Below, in pieces: positions 1 to 6,086 of a stretch of DNA of 15,180 bases. The first letter of the stretch is position 1. Each line of letters opens with the position of its first letter. The DNA comes from Oscillospiraceae bacterium (GTDB taxonomy: Bacteria; Bacillota; Clostridia; Oscillospirales; Acutalibacteraceae). The stretch lies in NCBI GenBank assembly GCA_902774165.1, contig CACYHJ010000017.1, forward strand, positions 1-15,180, written 5' to 3'. Both the position numbers and the translations under genes were made by a program. Under the pieces are notes generated by a model. The model was not told the origin of the DNA. It was given only the letters and a program-made list of their open reading frames with translations, and did not search any database.

Positions 1-1
1 C

Positions 2-661
2 GATCCCACCGACGGGCGGGTGCGTGCCCTCCTCCGCGCCGACGTGGAGCGCATCCGCGGCTGGGGTTTCGATCTTCTGAAACATGATTTTACGACCTTC
101 GACCTTTTGGGCGACTGGGGCAAGGAGCTTGCCGACGGCGTCACCAACGTGCCCGGATGGCATTTTAAAGACCGGTCGAAAACGAACGCCGAGATCGTAC
201 AGGATCTATATCGGCTGATCCGGGACGCCGCCGGGGAGATGCTGATCATCGGCTGCAACACCGTGTCGCATCTGTGCGCGGGCCTTGCGCAGATCGCCCG
301 CACCGGCGACGACACCAGCGGCAGGGAATGGGCGCGCACAAAGAAAATGGGCGTGAACACCCTTGCGTTCCGTCTGGCGCAGAACCGCAGGTTCTACCTT
401 GTCGACGCGGACTGCGTGGGCATCCTGGGCGACAATATCCCCTGGGAGAAGAACCGGCAGTGGCTGGAGCTGCTGTCGAAAAGCGATACCGCCCTGTTCG
501 TCTCCGCGCCGGCGGAGATCCCGAAGGAAATACAGGCGGATATTTCTGACGCCTTCGTTGATGTCCAGACGTTCCACGGACTCAGACCGCTGGACCGGTA
601 CGAAAACAAAACGCCGGAGCGGTGGCAGGCGGACGGCGTTCCCCTTGACTTTTCATGGTAA
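2..661 (+). CDS. GH36-like (clan GH-D) glycosidase, 5'-truncated by window edge
   Basis: The reading frame is open from base 2 and its start lies upstream of the window, so only the last 219 residues are seen. It resembles the C-terminal half of a clan GH-D TIM barrel (alpha-galactosidase/GH36 relatives). A strand ending in LLKHDFTTFD carries a K-x-D motif whose Asp (bases 86-88) fits the catalytic nucleophile. Downstream, RTGDDTSGREW (Asp codons 308-313) fits the acid/base region. Known retaining GH-D enzymes release alpha-linked galactose or related sugars; the substrate here cannot be read from the fragment. The protein ends soon after the barrel with no obvious beta-sandwich domain. The GTG at base 20 is in frame but is only an internal codon, because the similarity continues upstream of it. 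No signal peptide is visible as the N-terminus is missing. The neighbouring secreted enzymes support a role in glycan breakdown. Confidence 0.72.
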   Translation, partial: DPTDGRVRALLRADVERIRGWGFDLLKHDFTTFDLLGDWGKELADGVTNVPGWHFKDRSKTNAEIVQDLYRLIRDAAGEMLIIGCNTVSHLCAGLAQIARTGDDTSGREWARTKKMGVNTLAFRLAQNRRFYLVDADCVGILGDNIPWEKNRQWLELLSKSDTALFVSAPAEIPKEIQADISDAFVDVQTFHGLRPLDRYENKTPERWQADGVPLDFSW

Positions 662-670
662 AATTTGTGC

Positions 671-712
671 AGCTGTCAGCTGATCGCCGATAGCTGCAAC
701 CGGCAACTGACA
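671..712. repeat. Degenerate 7-nt tandem repeat after the GH36-like gene
   Basis: Bases 671-712 read as six degenerate heptads: AGCTGTC, AGCTGAT, CGCCGAT, AGCTGCA, ACCGGCA, ACTGACA. The ends TGTCAG and CTGACA are inverted relative to each other. There is no T-run, so this is not a convincing terminator. It may be the remains of an intergenic repeat. The whole 662-1051 stretch has no credible gene; besides this repeat it holds two promoters, TTCGAA sites and a leader hairpin. Confidence 0.4.
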
Positions 713-839
713 ACAAAACCTGCTGTCAAATACTTTCTTGTATCATCCGCAGCCGCCGCGGGAAACTATATTGTGAAATGTCAACAAATCAATTGTGAAT
801 TTTTTCTCGTTTTATATGCAGGAAATGTGCAGAAACTAT

Positions 840-868
840 TTGACATTTCGAAAATGCTGTGCTACAAT
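840..868 (+). promoter_or_regulatory. Sigma-A promoter P1 for the cohesin gene
   Basis: TTGACA at 840-845 and TACAAT at 863-868 are separated by exactly 17 bp, a near-consensus sigma-A promoter. Predicted transcription start is near 875, giving a leader of about 175 nt before the ATG at 1052. A TTCGAA palindrome sits within the spacer. Confidence 0.75.
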
Positions 869-926
869 AACAAAGTAAACGCCGTCGGGCAGAAAGAAAT
901 TTTTCGAAGATTGTAAATTTTTCGAA
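847..926. promoter_or_regulatory. Three TTCGAA palindromes around the tandem promoters
   Basis: TTCGAA occurs at 847-852, 903-908 and 921-926, each in an AT-rich context; the last two share ATTTTTCGAA. One lies in the P1 spacer and one directly upstream of the P2 -35 box, so they could be binding sites of one regulator. No regulator can be named. Separately, ATTGTGAA is repeated at 770-777 and 792-799, 22 bp apart. Confidence 0.35.
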
Positions 927-934
927 AATAGGGC

Positions 935-963
935 TTGACGAATCTGCACGGATGGTATATAAT
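935..963 (+). promoter_or_regulatory. Sigma-A promoter P2 for the cohesin gene
   Basis: TTGACG at 935-940 and a perfect TATAAT at 958-963 are separated by 17 bp. Predicted start is near 970. Together with P1 this gives tandem strong promoters, consistent with a highly expressed gene. Confidence 0.85.
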
Positions 964-998
964 ACTCATACAATTGCTCCGCGGTTGTTTTTATGATG

Positions 999-1026
999 TA
1001 TATAAATGAGCTTTGCTCTTTATATA
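999..1026 (+). other. Leader hairpin just upstream of the cohesin ribosome site
   Basis: The arms 999-1011 and 1015-1026 form a 12-bp stem (TATATAAA/TTTATATA plus GAGC/GCTC) with one bulged T at 1007 and a TTT loop. It is followed by A-rich sequence and the ribosome site AAAGGAAGG at 1036-1044. It lacks the T-run of a terminator on this strand. From its place in the 5' UTR of both transcripts, a role in mRNA stability or translation control is plausible but inferred. Confidence 0.6.
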
Positions 1027-1051
1027 AAAAAAATCAAAGGAAGGTTCTAAA

Positions 1052-1747
1052 ATGAAACTTGCAAAGAAAGTTCTCGTCTTCGTTGTTGCGATTGCTGTCA
1101 TGAGCACTGTTGCTTTCTCGGCTTTTGCCGCCAGCACCCTCTCTGTCAGCGCTCCCGCGAAGGTTGAGGAAGGCCAGACATTCACCGTTACTGCCACCCT
1201 TGGCAACGCTACCGGTTTTGAGAGCGGCGTTTTCCAGCTGTCCTGGGATCCTGCTGTTTATCAGTATGTCAGCCAGACCAACTCTGAGCTCGGTTCCGCT
1301 GTTGGTGATAAGATCTCCGATGGCGCTGCTACCGTCGGTTTCATGTTCACCAAGTCCCTCGAGGATGCTTCCCTGACCATGGCTACCTTCACCTTCAAGG
1401 CGATCGGCGCTGCTGGCGACAAGGCTGCTTTCACTCTTGAGGTTCTTGACGGCGACTTCGAGCCCGCAGCGAACCTGCCGGCTACCGGTTCCGCGAACGT
1501 TGAGATCGTTGCTCCCACCACTGCTGCTCCGACCACCGAAGCTCCGACCACCGAAGCTCCCTCGGTTGAGCCCACTCAGAATAACACTGAGGCTCCCTCT
1601 GAGGCTACCACTGCTGCTCCGACCAAAGTTGCTCCGACCACGCCTGCCAAGACCATCCCCGCTACCGGTGATGCCGGCATCGCTGTTGCCGCTGCTCTTG
1701 TAGTTCTTGCCGGCGCTGCGTTCGTAGCTTCCAAGAAGTCCAAATAA
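1052..1747 (+). CDS. Secreted single-cohesin protein with wall-sorting tail
   Basis: A 231-residue surface protein. Residues 1-27 are a signal peptide ending AFA. Residues 28-153 look like a cohesin-type beta-sandwich (SAPAKVEEGQTFTVTATL near the start, then FQLSWDPAVY and MATFTFKAIG, as in type I cohesins). Residues 154-201 are a Pro/Thr/Ala linker with APTTEAP repeats. Then come an LPXTG-like IPATGD (202-207), a hydrophobic helix (208-227) and SKKSK, which is the layout of a sortase substrate. Cohesins bind dockerins, so this would display one docking point on the wall. The ribosome site AAAGGAAGG has a 7-nt spacer. Its codons favour GCT, GGT and CTT, whereas the neighbours favour GCG/GCC and GGC, which points to high expression. 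It has its own promoters and terminator, so it is probably monocistronic. The cohesin call is by pattern and could be another cohesin-like or Ig-like fold. Confidence 0.8.
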   Translation: MKLAKKVLVFVVAIAVMSTVAFSAFAASTLSVSAPAKVEEGQTFTVTATLGNATGFESGVFQLSWDPAVYQYVSQTNSELGSAVGDKISDGAATVGFMFTKSLEDASLTMATFTFKAIGAAGDKAAFTLEVLDGDFEPAANLPATGSANVEIVAPTTAAPTTEAPTTEAPSVEPTQNNTEAPSEATTAAPTKVAPTTPAKTIPATGDAGIAVAAALVVLAGAAFVASKKSK

Positions 1748-1766
1748 TTAAGACTTTCACAACACT

Positions 1767-1797
1767 AAGGGATTTGCCGTAAGGCAAGTCCCTTTTT
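1767..1797 (+). terminator. Rho-independent terminator after the cohesin gene
   Basis: A 12-bp stem (1767-1778 with 1783-1794, one T-G wobble) is closed by a GTAA tetraloop and runs into five Ts at 1793-1797. It lies 20 nt past the stop codon. Confidence 0.9.
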
Positions 1798-1843
1798 CCA
1801 TTCTTATGATCTTATTTCAGTATATGCGGGAGGAGGGGAAACT

Positions 1844-2785
1844 ATGAAAACAGCGGCGCTGATTTTTTCGGTCGCGGCAGACGCGGCGATTTTGTATCTG
1901 TTTCTTCGTCTTGCTCTGTCAAAATCCCTGACGGCGGCGATCGCCGAAGGGTATCTGCTCCTGAGCGGATACCGTAAACGGTTTTCAAAAAGAAAAAGCT
2001 TTGAAGGCTATTACGCCCTGAAAATGAAAGAAAACGCGGAACCGTTTGCTCTGCCCGACAAATTCCGTCCGCGTGCGCCGCTTACCCGGGCGGGTGATGA
2101 TAACATGCCGGTCTGCGTCTTTAACAAAGACAACAACGGCACGGTCATTCTCTACCTCCACGGCGGGGCGTATGTGAACCGCCCGCAGAAAATGCACTGG
2201 AAGTTCCTGGACCGGCTTGCCCTGAAAACCGGGGCGCAGATCCACGTCCCGCTCTATCCGCTTCTGCCTCAGGGCGACGGGCCCCGCGCCTTTTCCGCGG
2301 TATCGGAATATTACCGGTCTCTGTCCCCGGAGAAACATCCCGTCGTGCTGATGGGGGATTCCGCCGGGGCGGGACTTGCTGCGGCGATTGCGGCGGCGGA
2401 GGCATCGAAGCCGGAAAAACTGATTCTGATTTCCCCGTGGGTCGACGTTTCGATGCAAAATCCTGACTTGGCGGATTATGATCGTGATCCCCTCTGCGCG
2501 CTTTACGGGCTTCGCCGTCTGGGCGAAATGTGGGCGAAGGACTGCGGGACACAGGATCCCCGCGTCTCGCCTGTGAACGGCTGCCCGGAATCCCTTGAAA
2601 ATGTTGCGGTTTTTGCCGGGGCGCGGGAGCTGCTTTACCCGGATATTGTACGGTTTTGTAATAAAATCCCGAATGTGCGCATGATTGTGCAGCGGGGCGT
2701 GCATCACGATTATCCTTTGTACCCCACGCCGGAGGCGCGAAAGGCGGCGCGTCAGATCCGGAAGCTTCTCAAAAGCGACAGATGA
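1844..2785 (+). CDS. HSL-family alpha/beta hydrolase (esterase/lipase)
   Basis: A 313-residue member of the hormone-sensitive-lipase-like esterases (alpha/beta hydrolase fold 3). The oxyanion motif HGG is at 106-108 within YLHGGAYVN, and the nucleophile elbow GDSAG at 171-175 places the catalytic Ser at 173. The His is probably H288 in HHDYP. The acid is probably E262 in ARELLYPD, where many relatives have Asp. Residues 5-25 are hydrophobic and could be a membrane anchor or an uncleaved signal, so the enzyme may sit at the membrane. The family hydrolyses short-chain esters; in a glycan-degrading neighbourhood deacetylation of sugars is possible, but nothing in the sequence proves it. The ribosome site GGAGGAGGGG precedes the ATG with good spacing. 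No clear promoter is seen in the 46 nt after the preceding terminator, so it may depend on read-through or on a weak promoter. Confidence 0.85.
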   Translation: MKTAALIFSVAADAAILYLFLRLALSKSLTAAIAEGYLLLSGYRKRFSKRKSFEGYYALKMKENAEPFALPDKFRPRAPLTRAGDDNMPVCVFNKDNNGTVILYLHGGAYVNRPQKMHWKFLDRLALKTGAQIHVPLYPLLPQGDGPRAFSAVSEYYRSLSPEKHPVVLMGDSAGAGLAAAIAAAEASKPEKLILISPWVDVSMQNPDLADYDRDPLCALYGLRRLGEMWAKDCGTQDPRVSPVNGCPESLENVAVFAGARELLYPDIVRFCNKIPNVRMIVQRGVHHDYPLYPTPEARKAARQIRKLLKSDR

Positions 2786-2880
2786 GTGCGCCGGAACGCC
2801 TTCGTGCCCGGATCACCTCTGCTGCAGCACGAAAACACGGAATTTGTATTGATTTAAATATTGGCCGGAGCGCTTGCGCA

Positions 2881-2909
2881 TTGACATTGTTCTTTTGCTG
2901 TGATATGAT
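2881..2909 (+). promoter_or_regulatory. Sigma-A promoter with extended -10 for the beta-helix operon
   Basis: TTGACA at 2881-2886 and TATGAT at 2904-2909 are 17 bp apart, and TGA directly before the -10 box makes it an extended -10. The start would fall near 2916. This makes the in-frame ATG at 2915 an unlikely translation start and supports the ATG at 2975. Confidence 0.8.
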
Positions 2910-2974
2910 TTATAATGTATCCCCTTGAGAATATCAATGCGTCTTTTGCCATTGTCGACTGTGAGGTCCGTCAA

Positions 2975-5900
2975 ATGAAAAAACTGAAATTGTTGGGTAT
3001 TTTACTTTCCGTGATCGTTGCGGCAGGGGTTCTGTCTCCCGCCGCTTTTGCCGTTGGGACGGATCTGCCGGGCAGTACGGTTCTGTATGTGTCTCCCGAC
3101 GGAAGCGACGAGGCGTCCGGGGCGAAGGAAGCTCCGTTGGCGACGCTTGCCGGCGCGAAAGAACGGGCGAAGGAAATTCCCGGAAAATCCGCCGTGACGG
3201 TTTTTTTTGCCGAAGGAACCTATTATTTTGACGAAACGGTTTCGTTCCGGTCTTTCGATCGACAGAATGTGACCTATGCCGCCGAAAACGGAGCGACGGT
3301 CGTGTTCACCGGCGCATATCCGGTCTCCGGCTTCAAGTCTGAAAAGGTCAACGGCGTTCGTGTGTTCACCAAGGATCTTGAGAAAAGAGATCCGCTGCTT
3401 GACGCAAAGTCCCTCTTCCGCAAGGGGGAACGCCTGCCCTCCCCCCGCTATCCCGCCGAGGGGTACCTTGAGGTTGCGTCGGTGGATAACGCGGACGCGC
3501 TGTATACCCCGGAGAACGCGCCGTGGGATTTCACGCTTTGTCAGACCTCCTTCAACGCAAAGAAGGGCGATATCCCCGCGGAAGTATTTGACAACGGAAA
3601 ACCGATTGTCCGGATTCTTCACTACTGGCATGACGAGATGGCGTACGCCGAGTCGTTTGACGCCGACACGGGCAAGGTGAAGATGTCCCGCCCGTCGACG
3701 ATGCTGATCCGCGAGGGCGACCGTTATTATTTTGAAAACGTGTTTTCCGAGATGAACGAGGCGGGCGAGTGGTATCTCGACGCCGCGGGCAGAAAACTGT
3801 ATTATGTTCCGGAGGATTTTGAGCGGCCGGAGAATGTGACGCTTTCCGCTTCTTCTGTCACAAAACTGATCGATATCGACGGCGTAAGCGGCGTCGGCTT
3901 TGAAAATATCGTCTTTGAATGCACCGACTGGGAGCTGGCGGTCTCCAAGGGGGACGACTGGCAGGCAAAGCACGGTATGGATTCCTCCCAGGCGGCGGTA
4001 GACGTGGACGGCGTCGTTACCGCGAAGAATGCGAAGAAGATTCATATCACCGGTTGTGAATTCCGTAATCTCGGCGCAACGGCGATCAAATTCCTCGACG
4101 GCGTCCGGAACAGCAGTATTAAAAACTGCGTCATCCGAGACGTGGCGGCGTCCGGCATTTTTATCGGCGGCGGCCTGGTTTACGACGACGACCCGGCGTT
4201 TACCGGCGATATCACGGTGGACAACAACCTGATCTATCATTACGGGCGGATCTTCGCCAACGCCGTCGGCGTGCAGTTTACCCACGCGGGGCGGGTCCGT
4301 ATCACCCATAACGAGATCCATGACGGGTACTATTCCGCGATCTCCGGCGGCTGGACCTGGGGATATCACGCCGCGGGAACGAGGGAGAACGATATCAGCT
4401 ACAACCTGATTTACAATATCGGGCAGGGCTGGCTCTCCGATATGGGCGGCATCTATCTGCTGGACAAACAGCCCGGCACCACCGTCACGCACAACGTGAT
4501 CCACAACGTGGCGTGCGATCCCGGGCAGGGCGGCTACGGCGGCTGGGGCATCTATCTCGATGAAGGCTCCTCCGATATGCTGATCGAGAAAAATCTGGTT
4601 TTCTGCTGCTCCAGTCAGGGCCTGAACATCCATTACGGTGAGGGCAACGTCTTCCGCAACAATATCTCCGCGCTGAACGGCGAGGGTCAGGTCAGCGCCG
4701 GCAGCCGGGGTGACGAGCCCCATGCCACCGCGTTCTATTATAACAATATTTTCCTGACGGACAAAAAAGCGCCGATTTACGTCTATATGCTGAATACCGG
4801 CCATTTTTATGATAACGGCAACCTGATGTGGGATCTGTCTCACGGGAAATCTCTGTATTTCACCGAGGGTGACGCCGACAGTCAGTCGCTTTCCCCCCGC
4901 GAGGCCGAGCGGAAGGGCTATCTGCACAACGCGGTTTACAGCGACCCGATGTTCGGGGCGGTCAGGAGCTTCAATTTTTCGCTGGACAAGGAATCCCCCG
5001 CATTTGCGATGAACTTCGAGGCCTGGGATTATTCCGAGGCAGGGACCCGCGCCGGCACGACGCTGGGACTTTCGGTAAAAGGCGGGGAGACCGAATACAA
5101 CGCCGGCGCAGTTCTGCCGGAATTCAAAAAAGCGGGCGCCGGGATGGGCGTGCTGCTGACGAAGGTCCCGCAGATCATCGCCGTTCTGTTGGCGGCGTTT
5201 GCCGCCGTCGTCGGCTGCATCCGGCTTTACCGCCGCAAAAAACAGATGCTCACTGCCCTGGCGGTTTTGCTGCTGGTTCCCGTGGGCGCCGGGATCTATC
5301 ACTTCTTTGTCAACTGGTCCCCGGTCGCTTACGTTATTTTGCTTGTTTTGTTCGCGCTTCTGGCGGCGCTTCTGCCGGGGCTTCTGCTGAACACCAACGG
5401 CAGCAAAGACAAAATGAAGAGAATCATCTTCTTTGCGTCTTACACGGCAGGGGTTTTCGCGCTGATGTTCGGCTTCTGCCTGCTGATGAACAATGTGCTG
5501 CGCATCGGCGAGCCCCGGGCGATCAGTCTGACGCTGTGCCTCGGCGCGGCGCTGGCGGCGGTCGGCGTGGTTCCGCGTTCCGCCTGGAAAAAGCTGAGAC
5601 GGCAGAGACGATATGACCCGGATCCTGAGGAGGAGCCCGACGAGGACGACGAAGCGCAGGAACCCGCTGAAACCGACGACGAAACAGAACCTGCCCCGGA
5701 AGAGAAAACCGCCGGCGATAATGCGGACGCCGAAGAAAAAACCGTTTCGCAGGAGGAATCTTCCGCCGATGCGGAACCCTCCGGCAGCGAATCCCCCGCA
5801 GCGGAGGAAGCCTCAGAGGAACACGACGCGTCCGAACAGGAACCCGCCGAAGAAACGGAACCCGCCGAAGAAACGGAACCCGCCGAAGAAACGGAACCTG

Positions 5901-6031
5901 CCGAAGAAGCGGAACCTGCCGGAGAAACGGAACCCGCCGGAAAAAAACGAAGATTCCCGAGAATCATCCGCCGGAAAGCAAGGATGGCGCCGGACGGCGC
6001 GTCTGCGTCAGACGGCGAGCCTGAAGAATAA
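2975..6031 (+). CDS. Secreted right-handed beta-helix protein with 5-TM C-terminus and acidic tail
   Basis: A 1018-residue protein read from ATG 2975, which follows GAGGT (2963-2967) and starts a classic signal peptide (cleavage near AFA-VG, residue 26). Residues about 35-700 form a right-handed parallel beta-helix, opening with STVLYVSPDGSDEASG and carrying many N-x-I/V turns. The size and the motifs DMGGIY (489-494) and GIYLDEG (525-531) recall GH141-like fucosidase/xylanase proteins; D489 and D529 are candidate catalytic acids (inference). Hydrophobic helices follow at about 734-749, 757-778, 784-805, 816-837 and 850-866. The RRKK, KDKMKR and KKLRRQRR stretches all fall on the side predicted to be cytoplasmic. 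A roughly 140-residue Glu/Pro-rich tail follows, with EPAEET hexapeptide repeats and a basic patch KKRRFPRIIRRKAR. The protein therefore appears to hold an extracellular catalytic or binding domain to the membrane with a cytoplasmic tail. The next gene starts 55 nt downstream. Confidence 0.8.
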   Translation: MKKLKLLGILLSVIVAAGVLSPAAFAVGTDLPGSTVLYVSPDGSDEASGAKEAPLATLAGAKERAKEIPGKSAVTVFFAEGTYYFDETVSFRSFDRQNVTYAAENGATVVFTGAYPVSGFKSEKVNGVRVFTKDLEKRDPLLDAKSLFRKGERLPSPRYPAEGYLEVASVDNADALYTPENAPWDFTLCQTSFNAKKGDIPAEVFDNGKPIVRILHYWHDEMAYAESFDADTGKVKMSRPSTMLIREGDRYYFENVFSEMNEAGEWYLDAAGRKLYYVPEDFERPENVTLSASSVTKLIDIDGVSGVGFENIVFECTDWELAVSKGDDWQAKHGMDSSQAAVDVDGVVTAKNAKKIHITGCEFRNLGATAIKFLDGVRNSSIKNCVIRDVAASGIFIGGGLVYDDDPAFTGDITVDNNLIYHYGRIFANAVGVQFTHAGRVRITHNEIHDGYYSAISGGWTWGYHAAGTRENDISYNLIYNIGQGWLSDMGGIYLLDKQPGTTVTHNVIHNVACDPGQGGYGGWGIYLDEGSSDMLIEKNLVFCCSSQGLNIHYGEGNVFRNNISALNGEGQVSAGSRGDEPHATAFYYNNIFLTDKKAPIYVYMLNTGHFYDNGNLMWDLSHGKSLYFTEGDADSQSLSPREAERKGYLHNAVYSDPMFGAVRSFNFSLDKESPAFAMNFEAWDYSEAGTRAGTTLGLSVKGGETEYNAGAVLPEFKKAGAGMGVLLTKVPQIIAVLLAAFAAVVGCIRLYRRKKQMLTALAVLLLVPVGAGIYHFFVNWSPVAYVILLVLFALLAALLPGLLLNTNGSKDKMKRIIFFASYTAGVFALMFGFCLLMNNVLRIGEPRAISLTLCLGAALAAVGVVPRSAWKKLRRQRRYDPDPEEEPDEDDEAQEPAETDDETEPAPEEKTAGDNADAEEKTVSQEESSADAEPSGSESPAAEEASEEHDASEQEPAEETEPAEETEPAEETEPAEEAEPAGETEPAGKKRRFPRIIRRKARMAPDGASASDGEPEE
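5840..5947 (+). repeat. 18-bp in-frame tandem repeat in the acidic tail
   Basis: Five full copies and one diverged copy of GAACCCGCCGAAGAAACG start at 5840, 5858, 5876, 5894, 5912 and 5930. The first three are identical and later ones differ by one or two bases. Each encodes EPAEET or a variant. Being a multiple of three, copy number can change without a frameshift. Confidence 0.9.
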
Positions 6032-6086
6032 TCCGTTGAATGATATCCCATTGCATAATCCCTGAATGATCATAGGAGTCTGTTGA

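Noticed and set aside
671..712. Terminator for the GH36-like gene
   Set aside because: The inverted ends are only about 6 bp with a long loop and no T-run.
665..916. 83-residue + strand frame after the GH36-like gene
   Set aside because: It runs across the repeat and promoter P1, has no ribosome site and no family resemblance.
1475..1489. Second LPXTG-like motif (LPATG, residues 142-146) as a sorting site
   Set aside because: It lies inside the cohesin domain with no hydrophobic helix or basic tail after it; IPATGD at 202 is the proper site.
2915..2974. Upstream ATG 2915 as start of the beta-helix protein
   Set aside because: It coincides with the predicted transcription start, has no ribosome site, and would bury the signal peptide 20 residues in.
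3002..5302. 766-residue minus-strand open frame opposite the beta-helix gene
   Set aside because: It mirrors a GC-rich real gene, has no ribosome site or recognisable domain, and the + strand product has a signal peptide and clear motifs.
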